Below are positions 20,413 through 31,300 of a stretch of DNA of 62,777 nt, piece after piece (the stretch's first letter is position 1; every line of letters begins with the position of its first letter). Both the position numbers and the translations under genes were made by a program. Source of the DNA: Eubacterium sp. (GTDB taxonomy: Bacteria > Bacillota > Clostridia > Oscillospirales > Acutalibacteraceae); assembly GCA_017463985.1 (NCBI GenBank), contig JAFUEH010000022.1, positions 1 through 62,777 on the forward strand, given 5' to 3'. The notes beneath the pieces are model-generated. The model was not told the DNA's origin and did no database searches. It saw only the letters and a list, made by a program, of their open reading frames with translations.

Positions 20413-22830
20413 ATGAGATTTCCGGTGCTGACAGAATACGCCACCTATAAAGACAACACGGAACAGTTCGCCGGGTATAACCACAACGCGCGTATTGCGA
20501 ACGGCGAATGGCACGACCAAAGGAATATGACAATGGATCACTATCCGGTCGCGGCGACGAGAGAAAAGCGCGCACTGGTGGCAGCGTGCGAGGATACGCA
20601 CCTTTATACCGAACAGGCGACCTACGACGTGACCGGCAATCAGGGTATGGTATATACCGACGATGCACTGATTACGCTGGCGGATGTCAAAAAGAACGGT
20701 GAACCGGTCGGTCAGTGGTTATTCCGCAACGGTGAGCTGGTGGCGATGGATGAAGCGATCCCCTTTGCTTTTGACACAGCGCAAGTGTCCTACCCTGATG
20801 CGCAACCGCTGCAGAACGACATGGCGTCGATCGTGACCGGCGAAAAAATGCTGATCGAAAATATCACTGTTGACACGCAAGAAATCGCCGTAGGTGACGA
20901 GGTACGGGTACAGCTGTACAGAGTAGCGGAATATACCGCAAATCGCCCGGTGTATGAGCGTGGCCGCTCTATTTCCGGCGTTGTGGAAGGTGTTACCGAG
21001 ACGTCGGTATTACTGACGATCACTTCATTCACTGTCAGCAAAGCAAACTGGGCTGATATAAAAGGCACACTGAAGCTCGACCTCGTGACGCCAAAACAGG
21101 CAAGAAAGTCAAACTTACCGGCGGAAAGCGTAGAAAGTTATCTAAAATACTTCACCTACGGCCAGCAAAAGCAGGTCGTTCGCATGGGTTCGTATCTTTG
21201 TGTGCTGCCTGACGGTGTCGTCTATGAGCCAGAAAATACGACCGCGCCGGTGCCGGTGTTTCGGATAGAAAGCAGTTGCGATATCACCAGTATCAGCGTT
21301 GATGACGGCAAATACTACATCAACATGGCGTGCGCCAGGAAAAGTGACAGCGGCGACGGCTGGGAGACGGTGTTTGGCAGCGGTGCCGACAACACACAGT
21401 TTATTTTTAATGAAAATAAATGGCGGATACAGGACGACACGCTACAAGAGTATTTGTCCGATCAGGGCTTATGGGTCACGCGTCAGGCCTACACTATGAT
21501 TACCTATAGCCAAAAACGAACAGCAGACGAGGCCGTGATTTCACCGGTATCCGTTCCGAAAGTTGAAAATATGTTCGGTGATCTTGACGTGGGCGATACG
21601 GTCACGTTGGCGCTGCAGGATACGGTGGACGCCAACCGACAGGTATACGGCATTGTCCATGCAGATTACGACAATCCGGAGTCGTATGTGCCGTGCAGTA
21701 AAAAGATCATTGATAAAGGCAAGTGGAGCGATGGCCGCGAGTATATCGTCGTGGAAGGCTTAACCTACGCGAAGCGAACAAAGGATAAGGTGATCACCAC
21801 CGAAAGCCTGTACCGCGGCGATCATCTGACGCTCACGAGAAAAAAGCCGGACTTTGCGTCGATCGGCTGCGAGAGCCAAAACCGGCTTTGGAGCTGTTCA
21901 CGTGACGGGCACGAAATCTACGCCAGTACGCTTGGTAAGCCGTATAACTTCTACGATTTCAGCGGCATTGCCACGGACAGCTATGCGGTTAACGTTGGCA
22001 CGTACGGACAGTTCACCGGCTGCATTAACTTCCTTGGCAGACCGCTGTTCTTCAAGGAAAATGCGCTGCATTATGTCACCGGCAGTTACCCGACGAACGG
22101 CGGCGAGCTGGACAGCATGAGCTATGCGGTGACGCAGGTAACGGACTTCAAGGGCGTAGAAAAGGGAAGTGAACGCAGCTTGGCGATCATTGACAATGTG
22201 CTTTATTACAAGTCGTCTGCCGGTATTGTCGCGTATGACGGCTCGATGACAAGCGTGATTTCTTACCAGCTGGGGAACGGCAAATACAAAAATGCGGTTG
22301 CCGGTGCGTATAAGAATAAATATTACGTGTCCATGGAGGACGCGGATGGCAAGTGGCATCTGTTCGTATACGATACGCGGTACGGCGCATGGTGCCATGA
22401 GGATAACGTTCACGTCAAGCAGTTCCTGAACGTGAACAATATGCTGGTATTTGCGGACGCTGACACGGGACGCGTGTATAACGTGTGCGACGAGGATATT
22501 TTTGAAAACGGAGACTACCAGCCGGAGGGCGACTTTGAGTGGATGTGTGAAACGGGCACGCTCGGTTATTCCTACCCGAACAACAAATATTTGTCACGCT
22601 TGCAGCTCCGGCTACAGTTGGCCGCCGGCGCAAAGGCAGCGCTGTATATGCAGTATAACAGCGACGGCGTGTGGCACAAAAAAGGCGAGCTATACGGCAA
22701 GGGAACACGGACGCACCTGCTGCCGATCGTGCCGATGCGGTGCGATCATCTGAAAATGAAGCTGGAAGGCAGCGGCGAAGTACAAATATTTTCAATCGCA
22801 AAAATCTTTGAGGAAGGCGGTGATCGCTGA
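20413..22830 (+). CDS. Large virion protein, beta-rich (tail hub/stabilisation type)
   Basis: This 805-residue beta-rich protein has regularly spaced aromatic beta blades (IDNVLYYKSSAGIVAYDG, GAYKNKYYVSMEDADGKWHLFVYDTRYGAW, MLVFADADTGRVYNV), suggesting a propeller-like second half. It lies between connector and internal proteins, where podoviruses encode the tail tube/stabilisation protein. No catalytic motif is seen. ATG 20413 follows TAGGAGACTAAAAAAT; an upstream in-frame ATG overlaps the previous gene without a ribosome site. Confidence 0.65.
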   Translation: MRFPVLTEYATYKDNTEQFAGYNHNARIANGEWHDQRNMTMDHYPVAATREKRALVAACEDTHLYTEQATYDVTGNQGMVYTDDALITLADVKKNGEPVGQWLFRNGELVAMDEAIPFAFDTAQVSYPDAQPLQNDMASIVTGEKMLIENITVDTQEIAVGDEVRVQLYRVAEYTANRPVYERGRSISGVVEGVTETSVLLTITSFTVSKANWADIKGTLKLDLVTPKQARKSNLPAESVESYLKYFTYGQQKQVVRMGSYLCVLPDGVVYEPENTTAPVPVFRIESSCDITSISVDDGKYYINMACARKSDSGDGWETVFGSGADNTQFIFNENKWRIQDDTLQEYLSDQGLWVTRQAYTMITYSQKRTADEAVISPVSVPKVENMFGDLDVGDTVTLALQDTVDANRQVYGIVHADYDNPESYVPCSKKIIDKGKWSDGREYIVVEGLTYAKRTKDKVITTESLYRGDHLTLTRKKPDFASIGCESQNRLWSCSRDGHEIYASTLGKPYNFYDFSGIATDSYAVNVGTYGQFTGCINFLGRPLFFKENALHYVTGSYPTNGGELDSMSYAVTQVTDFKGVEKGSERSLAIIDNVLYYKSSAGIVAYDGSMTSVISYQLGNGKYKNAVAGAYKNKYYVSMEDADGKWHLFVYDTRYGAWCHEDNVHVKQFLNVNNMLVFADADTGRVYNVCDEDIFENGDYQPEGDFEWMCETGTLGYSYPNNKYLSRLQLRLQLAAGAKAALYMQYNSDGVWHKKGELYGKGTRTHLLPIVPMRCDHLKMKLEGSGEVQIFSIAKIFEEGGDR

Positions 22831-23063
22831 TGATTAACCTACCAAAGCCCTCTTTGCTGAACACGAAGGACGATAGCAAAGCAAACGCGGAGTATCTTGT
22901 CCGCTATCTGACTTCGCTTGTGGCAGCGCTGGAAAATTATTTAGGCGGTCTTAATACGAAGAAAGCAGCAGCGCCGCCAACGGTCGTCAACATCGCGTCC
23001 ACCGACACGAGCATTGTGTTTGTGTGGAGCGACGGCCGACAGCAAATTATACCGAAGGAGTAA
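22830..23063 (+). CDS. Small virion-region protein
   Basis: This 77-residue product has an N-terminal helix (NAEYLVRYLTSLVAALENYLGGL) and a beta-rich C-terminus (VVNIASTDTSIVFVWSDGRQQIIP). It overlaps the previous stop by one base (TGATG). Probably a minor tail component; no family recognised. Confidence 0.6.
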   Translation: MINLPKPSLLNTKDDSKANAEYLVRYLTSLVAALENYLGGLNTKKAAAPPTVVNIASTDTSIVFVWSDGRQQIIPKE

Positions 23064-23067
23064 ACTT

Positions 23068-24051
23068 ATGGCTTGGAAGAAAAACGGTAATAACTGGAAT
23101 TACCTCAACAGCGACGGCTCTAAGAAAACCGGCTGGGTGCAGGATAAGGGTAAATGGTATTACCTCGATAAAAACGGCAATATGAAAACAGGCTGGGTGC
23201 AGTCAGGCGGCAAGTGGTATTACATGAATACCAACGGCGATATGCGTACCGGTTGGGTCAAAGATAAGGGCGAATGGTATTACCTCAATTCTGACGGCGC
23301 GATGGCGACCGGCGCAAAGATTATTGACGGCAAGACCTACGGCTTTGATAACAGTGGCAAGATGACGTTTGAGGATCAGCCGTTCAAGTATAACGGTACG
23401 CTGGAGTCCCAGTCGAAGTCAGCCATGGCGGCGTATAACCGATGGGCTGACTATCCGGAGGCTAACGGCTATAACCGATATATCACGGACGTAAACGACC
23501 TGTACGATCAGGTGATGAACGCCGAGCGTTTCAGCTACGATCCACAACAGGACGCGCTTTTTCAGATGTATAAGCAGCAGTACAACGCGCAGGGTACACG
23601 CGCCATGAATAATCAGATGGGCGTTGGTACCGCCCTGTCCGGTGGCTATAACTCTTCCGCTGCACAGACGGCGGCACAGAGCACCTACCAAAGCTATCTT
23701 GACCAGCTTAACGAAAAGGCGGCGGATACCTATCAAGACGCATTGAGCCGGTATCAATACGACAACCAACAGCGCCTGAACCGATACAACACAGCGCTGG
23801 ATATGAATAACGCCGCCAACGACGCTTACTGGGCACAGCTGAGCGCACGGCAACAGCGCGCTAACATGGCGTATAACGCGTTTACGGACGACAGGAACAA
23901 CCAGTATACCCAGTATTCCGATAACCGTAATTACTGGCTGCAGCAGGCGCAGAACAACCAGTCACAGGCGAACTGGCAGAAGGAATACAGCCAGACGGAG
24001 AGCTGGAACAAGAAGAACTACGAGCTGAATAAAAAAGCGTATACAGGGTGA
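23068..24051 (+). CDS. Virion protein with cell-wall-binding repeats
   Basis: The 327-residue product begins with four choline-binding-type repeats of about 20 residues (TGWVQDKGKWYYLDKNGNMK pattern, residues 1-90). A Gln/Asn/Tyr-rich helical domain with SYDPQQDALFQMYKQQYNAQG follows. That domain recurs in the next gene (NYDPQNDAAFRRYADEYNALSG), so the two are paralogues. A wall-binding head on an internal or tail-tip protein fits attachment or penetration of a Gram-positive wall. ATG 23068 follows GAAGGAGTAAACTT. Confidence 0.8.
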   Translation: MAWKKNGNNWNYLNSDGSKKTGWVQDKGKWYYLDKNGNMKTGWVQSGGKWYYMNTNGDMRTGWVKDKGEWYYLNSDGAMATGAKIIDGKTYGFDNSGKMTFEDQPFKYNGTLESQSKSAMAAYNRWADYPEANGYNRYITDVNDLYDQVMNAERFSYDPQQDALFQMYKQQYNAQGTRAMNNQMGVGTALSGGYNSSAAQTAAQSTYQSYLDQLNEKAADTYQDALSRYQYDNQQRLNRYNTALDMNNAANDAYWAQLSARQQRANMAYNAFTDDRNNQYTQYSDNRNYWLQQAQNNQSQANWQKEYSQTESWNKKNYELNKKAYTG

Positions 24052-24056
24052 TAAGC

Positions 24057-25304
24057 ATGGCGATTAATAAGAACACAGAGGACGAATACAACAAGAGTAA
24101 TGCAGCTTACCGCGAAAATAACAGTACTGCGTCGGCGCGCAACAATCTCACCGGCTTGGGCGCGCAGGCGCCGCAATACCGCAATTCGTATGCCGATCAG
24201 CTGGAAAATATCTACGGTAGGCTGAAAAACGGCGAAAGCTTCAACTATGATCCGCAAAATGACGCTGCCTTCCGTCGCTATGCGGATGAGTACAATGCCC
24301 TGAGCGGCTTGGCGATTGCCGGTAATCAGCAGCAGGCACAGCAGCTCACCGGCGGCTACGGCTCTACGTATGCGCCGGACGTGGCGGAACAGGGCTTAGC
24401 GCGGCTACAGTCCGGCGTAACGGGCGCACAGCCGGGCTTTTATAACGCTGCCCGTCAGGCGTATATGGCAGAGAATGACCGCTTGAATAATATGTACAGC
24501 GCTACCGCCGCCGCAAGAGACGCAGAGCTGGAACAGTATCAAAAACAGGTTGACGCCTATAATAACCGCTATCAGATGGCGCAGCAACGCTACGCGGACG
24601 AGCGCGACTTTGGCTATAACCAATACAAGGACACGCGGAATTACAACGCCAGCCAGTATGAATTTGCACAGAAGCAGGAACAGTTTGATAGCGAGCTGGC
24701 GCAGAAAGAAACGGAGTACAGCCGCGACTATGAGCTGAAGTCCTTTGAGGTGTACACGAAGCTGGCGGCGGTGAAGTGCGCCGAGTACAACGAGGCGAAG
24801 AACAACAGCGGCATGAAGGCATACCTTGACGGCTTAGTAGAGGCAGGCAAGATCACACAGTACATGGCCGATAATCTGTATAACCAGTATAAATATACTG
24901 TTACCTCATCGGGCGGTGGCGGTGGGCGTTCCTCCAGTGGCGGCAAAAAAAGCAGCAGTTCAAGCAGCTACAGTTACGACGGCGGCGACGGTGGCACTGG
25001 CGGTAGTGGCGGCGGTTCTTTCAGCGGTAGCGATAAAACTTCCGACTGGATTGTTGCGCACGACAGTATTAGAAATCGGCACACACATACCTTAAACGGG
25101 CACGAATCCTCTTTAACCGCCGACGGAATGACAAATGCAATACAGTCCGCTTACCAAAGCGGCGAGCTTAGTCAACAAGAGGCCGCTTATCTCTTGAACT
25201 ACTACGGACTTTCAGGACAAGCAAAACAGAGCAGTAGCAAGGGGAACAAAGGCGGTAACGGTGGTTATAACGGATCAACATACAGAACGACGCAAGAAAG
25301 ATAG
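24057..25304 (+). CDS. Internal virion (ejection-type) protein, Gly/Ser-rich C-terminus
   Basis: The 415-residue product shares the YDPQNDAAFRRYADEYNA helical domain with the previous gene. It then has a long coiled coil (residues about 150-260) and a flexible Gly/Ser tract, and ends in GQAKQSSSKGNKGG. Low-complexity and alpha-helical composition between the tail hub and the giant polyvalent protein suggests a protein ejected with the DNA. ATG 24057 follows AGGGTGATAAGC. Confidence 0.65.
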   Translation: MAINKNTEDEYNKSNAAYRENNSTASARNNLTGLGAQAPQYRNSYADQLENIYGRLKNGESFNYDPQNDAAFRRYADEYNALSGLAIAGNQQQAQQLTGGYGSTYAPDVAEQGLARLQSGVTGAQPGFYNAARQAYMAENDRLNNMYSATAAARDAELEQYQKQVDAYNNRYQMAQQRYADERDFGYNQYKDTRNYNASQYEFAQKQEQFDSELAQKETEYSRDYELKSFEVYTKLAAVKCAEYNEAKNNSGMKAYLDGLVEAGKITQYMADNLYNQYKYTVTSSGGGGGRSSSGGKKSSSSSSYSYDGGDGGTGGSGGGSFSGSDKTSDWIVAHDSIRNRHTHTLNGHESSLTADGMTNAIQSAYQSGELSQQEAAYLLNYYGLSGQAKQSSSKGNKGGNGGYNGSTYRTTQER

Positions 25305-25314
25305 GAGATTAAGT

Positions 25315-28300
25315 ATGCCTAAACCGACAACGAGGAAAACAAAAAAAGATTGGGGCGAGGTCGTAGAACTAGCAAAAAACGGCAATTATAATTACGATAA
25401 TATTGACGAACAACGCAATGCTGCTGCAGAGCGCTATAACGTTAATCGCTTTGCCGAGCTTTACGACAAGTCGATAACGGAAGGAAACCGGCTGTCTGAC
25501 AACGCACAAAACGGCAATTCGGCCACGCTTAAAGAGCTGCAAGATTATAAAAGAACGATCAACGCGCTTGACGCTTTTTATAATGATGACCTATTCAAAA
25601 AATATTATGACGAGAGTACAAGGCAAGGTCTTAAAAGCAGTGTTAGCGAGGTCAAAGCCGGTAACGACGCCTTACAAGAGTGGTATTCTGATTATACGAA
25701 TACTGCCGATTATCAGAATGCAAGTTATGAAAAGCAGCATGCCTATCTTGATGAGCAGACCAAGGAAGCGAAAAAGAATAAGTGGGAAAGAATATTCGGC
25801 GCGGTATTGACGGCCGAAGCAAATGCTGCGAACACAAAAGCTTACAACGCCTTGCCAACAAAAAGTAACCGAATGGCGCTTGAATCGACACAGGAGCAAG
25901 CGTCGGAACAGATCGGCAAAGCCATGGAAGCAACGGAAGAAGCTAACTACCGTAACAACCTTGAAATACAGCATTATCACGCCAATATCACTGACAAGTA
26001 CCTTGATATAATCGACAACGATGAGGAGCTGGAGGCAGCGTTAAAGGCACACTACGAAGCAGAGGAAAAGATTGACAATGCTTCTAATGGTATTGCGACG
26101 GCTGGTACTATGGATCTTGTCCAAATTAACGCTAAAAAAGATAAAGAAAAAGCGAGATCGGATATTAAAGCGTTAGGGTATTCGTCTGATGAGACAGACA
26201 ACTTGATCGACGCATATACATGGCGAGAAAATGACAAAAAAGCAAAGGATCAGGCTGAAGCAGTAGAGGAATTCTCAAAAGAACATCCGGTATTAGCTAC
26301 CGGCGCTCACGCTGCCGCCAATGTGGCACAGATTGCCGCCGTGCCGGAAATACTGGCTAACGGTATTGAAAACCAAATCAGCGGTGATTATAAGCCACTG
26401 GATACCAACACGGCCGCCTTTACTGCTACACGGTTCAGAGAAACCGTATCCAATACGGTCAGCCAAAGCATTCTTGATAGCGTATCCGACGAAACATGGG
26501 GACAAGTCCTGTCGTTTGCTTATCAAACCGGACTGTCTATCGTAGACTGTGCTTCGCTGGCGTGGCTGCCTGAACCGATGTCGCTGGCAATCATGGGTAC
26601 GACCGCCGGTGTCGCTGCAACAAAGGATGCCGCCGACCGCGGCGTTTCTGCCGATCAGGCCATGTGGACAGGTATCTTTGCAGGCGCAGCCGAGATTTTC
26701 TTTGAGCGTTTTAGCCTGAGCGAACTTAAAGCGTTTGCAACAACCAACGAGCGCGGATTTAAAAATGCAATAAAGAACATTCTGAAGCAGACGTTTACGG
26801 AAGGCTCTGAGGAATTAGCTACCGATCTGACTAACGCGTTCTTTGATGACCTCATTAACGGCGATCACTCGAATTGGCAGATGCAGTATCAGCAGTTTTT
26901 GGAGGAAGCGGACGGCGACAAGAACGCCGCTATGCAGCAGCTCGCCATCTTCATTGGTAAGCAGCTGGGCGAGTCCTTTGCCGGCGGTGCGCTGTCCGGT
27001 GCGGTCATGGGTACCGGTGGTCACGCTGTTAACCGCGTCATGAACTACGCAAACGGTAATCAGATCTTACATAACGGGACAGAGTTTAATTCCCTGAAGG
27101 ATTACGCGGCACAGTCAGAAAATGCCGAAGTGCAAAAGGTACTGAGTAAGGTAAATACCGCCTTTAGCCGGCAAACGGTCAGCCCTGCGTTAGCTGGCGA
27201 TCTATTCGCTGCGGTGGCGCTGGAGATGGACAATAGCTTTGACGGCGCTAAAAGCATTGACGAGCTGAACCAGCGATATGAAGCGGCTGTCAAAGGCGCT
27301 AACGCTGGCAGCATGGTGCTTGAATATGCAAAAAATGCGTATCAGGCAAAGGCGGATGAGCTGATTAAAAAGCAGAATAAGGCAGACCGCCGAGCCGCCA
27401 AAGAAGAAGCGCGCACAGAACGCCGTGCTGCACGGCAGCAGAATAAAGGTAACACCGCTTCCGTTGGCACTACACGCGGCAACAGAGCGACCGCTAACAC
27501 AGCGGCGCAGACTGACAGCACGGCGCAGGGTACAACGCAAAGCACCACCGGCACAAGCCGCAATGTTGTCGCACAGCTGGTAGATCAGTCCGTTTCCGGT
27601 GAGCATGCCGTAAAGCTCAACGTCACCGACGCCAACGGCGCAGCCGGTACCGTTACGGTTGCCGGTTATAGCGGTAATCACCTAGTGCTGAAAACGGCGG
27701 ACGGCAAGCTGGTCAGCTCCGAAAACGTAAAAACCGGTGACGCGTTTTTAGATAAAGTCCTGAAAGCCGCGAACGACGGCGCAAACGAACGCCGCAATTT
27801 TGGCGCAAACGGTGCCGCTACCTTTATTAAGCTGGCAATGGAACACGGCGATAGCCCTGATTTTCAGGATTACAGTCGTCAGGCAGCCAACGCATACAAC
27901 CTCGGCGTAAGAGAACAACGCACGTTCGATCAGTTGCAACAGGCGATATCGAACGATACTTCCGATTTTACACTGCAGTTATCTCTCAAGCCAGTTCTTG
28001 ATAGCTATATAAAAGTCCTTGGCGAGGACGGTACGCGCGCTTTGTATGAAGCCGGCGCACTTGACCGCAAAGGAAGCTACGGCACTGTTACGCTTGGCTC
28101 TGACTTTAGCTCACAAGCCCAAAAAGGCGACACCGCCGCCAAGAACGAGCAGAAAACCGAAACAAAGGAGAAGTCTGACACCAAGCAAAAAGAGGGCCAG
28201 AAAGGCGCACAAAAGGCAAATAACAGCAAGGTCAACAGCGAAACCAAGGCAAAATTTGATAACGTCATGAAGGCGGCGCCGAAAGCCGGTGTAACCGACG

Positions 28301-31300
28301 TGTCCACGCAGGCGACACCAATGCAGCAGAGCGAAATGTCGCTCTTGAACGAGATCGCCAAGAAAAACGGCGTACAGGTGATCGTGGTGAACAACACCGC
28401 CGAGGTGGGCTATGATGACGCCAACGGCCTGCACAGTCAGGGAAGGATTGTCCTGTCGCTCAATAACGAGGCAGGGCTGATGTCCGTGTACTTCGGTCAT
28501 GAGATGGTGCACCGCTTCAATGGTACCGCCAAGCAGCAGTATACGAAACTGCATGACTTTGTGATCGAGTACCTGAAGAACAGCCCGAATTATGACTATG
28601 ACGAGGAGCTGGCAAAGATCGTCGACCGTTGGGATTTCAAGGGAACGGAAACGGAAAAGATCGCGGCAGCCGAGGAGGAGATGGTTGCTAACTCCGCGTT
28701 CACCGTCCTGTCAGAGGAGGCGAACTTTAAACGGCTGGTACAGGAGGACAGGCAAGCCGGACAAAAGGTGGTTGATTTCTTCCGTAACTTCGTGGCACAA
28801 ATTCGCGAAGCCCTGCGGCGCCTTACGGGCAATGCAGAGTACCGCGCGTTACAAAACGACCTCGAGGCAAAAGAAAAAATCCTCCGTCTGTGGGAGGACT
28901 GCCTGAACGCGTCAAAGGGGAAGGAAGCCGCAGACAATGGAGAAACGAAATTTAGTATTGACCCGAATTTTGCAAAACAATACGATAACTGGGATAAGAA
29001 AAAGAGTGGATTTGCTTTTAGGATCGGCACCACCTCAAAAGCGTTACAAGAAATAGGTGTGAACGATAAATCTATTTGGTGGGATGCCTCGAAAATTCTG
29101 AAGATAAAAAGGAAACACAGCGCCATGACAGACGAGGTCATTAAGCAGGTTCCAAACGTGCTTGAAAACCCAATGCTTGTTATGGAGTCTAAAACAGCGG
29201 CATCCAGGATAACAATGTTCGGTGAACTTTACGACGCTAACGGCGATCCGGTATTGGCCGTGCTGGAGCTGTCGCCTAACGATAAAGGCGGTAATTCTCT
29301 TGACATATTGAAAGTGGCAAGCGCTTATGGGAAAGATAAAAATCCTCAGAGCTTAATTAACACTAGCGTATTATTATATATAAATGCGGACAAAAATAAA
29401 GTCCGTAATTGGCTGACGGTTAATAGGCTCCAATTGCCGTTACCCAGTTCCAAATACGGACTTGTTAAGAAGTTGAGTTCAACTTCTAACAACAGTATAT
29501 CCAATTCGTCACGAAATGTCAACACCCAAACTACAAAACATTCTGCTAAAGAAGGGCTGGCAGCTGTTGACAGCGAAGGCAATGAGCTGTCTACGCAGCA
29601 GTCAGAGTATTTCAAGGATAGCAAGGTGCGTGATGAAAACGGCAACCTGCTGGTGGTGTATCACGGAACGCCTAACAATTTCACGGTGTTCGAACATAAA
29701 GGTTATAGTAATCTTGGATTTTACTTTACTGCTGATAAAAAATACGCAAATACCTATTCCAAGGGTAATAACGGTACAGCACATAAAGGTAATTTAATGC
29801 AAGGGTATTTGAATATCACAAAGCCTTTTGACATAAACGACCCTGAGACAAGAAAAGTGTTCATACACGATTATGTTAAAGGCGGCTACGCACAGGGAAT
29901 TAACCCTTATATTTCGGAAGCCGAAATTGAAAAGGCCATTGTAAACGGTGTCGACTGGACAGAAGGTGATAATCTTATAGATTTCATTGAAGAAAACGAG
30001 TTGGAATATGACGGCTTAATACTTAATGAAGGCGCTGATACCGTCGTTAATTCAAGTGGTACAGAAGTTTTATACCGTGGAATTAGTTATGTTGCGTTAA
30101 AATCTAATCAGTTTAAAAATATTGACAACACATCGCCAACCATAAACGACGACGTCCGGTACTCTGCTAAAGAAGGCATTACCGTCAATATGAATGAAAA
30201 AGAACGCGCTGATGTGTTGCAACATACAAGCATTGTTCCAACAGTCGACACCAGCAACGACGCAGATATTGATGTTGACGACTATAACGATATCAAAAGC
30301 CGCATTGAAAAGCCGTTAAGGGACAAGTTGGACTCTTTAGGCGTGTTCAAAAAGTATAGAGCTGCCGCGATTGAAGTTGATTTTGAGTTTACGCACAAAG
30401 GTTATAACAAAAGCTTGCATTCACAAAATCAATATGGAGGTAATAATGCTGATTTTGCAAGAGTAATAGCAAACATAGAGCCTTTGCTCGAAAACGCTGT
30501 TTTGATAGAAATGCATACGGATAAAGGAATTGGAACTAAAAAAGAAAAAAATTATATCGACCAATACTTTGTATTAGTGAGTGTTTTAAAAAATGGTGAC
30601 AACATCATTCCTGTACAGTTTGAAATAGAGCAATATTACAACAATGAAAATCGTCTGTATTTGGCTGTTGCAATGACACAAATAAAAGAAGCAGGCGTCG
30701 CGGAAACTGCCACTACCGAAAACGGTGTCGAACAGAATCTGTTACCTGCTTCTGAATACAGTATAGCCGACATTTTCAAAAAAATCAACCCTGTTGATAA
30801 GAATTTCTTGAAGTATGTGCCGGATGAATTCTTGAACCAAGAACAAATCAATGCTAAGAATGAAGCATTAGCAGAGGAACAGCGTAAATACAACGGTATG
30901 CAGTATTCCCGTAAAGGGGACGTAACGGATGTGAATTCTGTGCTGTCGGAGAACGAGGAGCTGCGCGAGGCGGCAGAAGAGCTGCAAAAGGCGCTGGAGA
31001 TCGCCGTGCGGAATAACGATAAGCTCAAGCAGGAGTTCAAGATCACCGGCAAGCGCAACCTGAGCGAAAATGCTACGACAAAGGTGGCGACGTTCCTGCG
31101 GCAGCAGTACGGCTCCAGCATGGACAAGGGCAAGCTGACGGAAAAGCTCATGCAGCTGTACGACTACATGGTAAATGCCGGCGACAGTATCAGCATGGAC
31201 TACGTCGCAAATACCGCAACGGACATTGCGCGCGAGCTGATGTCCGAGACGAATTACTGGGACGACAGCAGACGGCAGGAGTTTAAGGACACAATCAATA

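Noticed and set aside
28596-29141. Minus-strand frames of up to about 330 codons inside the polyvalent gene (for example 30868-31869)
   Set aside because: They lack ribosome sites and arise from codon bias in the opposite strand of a gene with clear domains.
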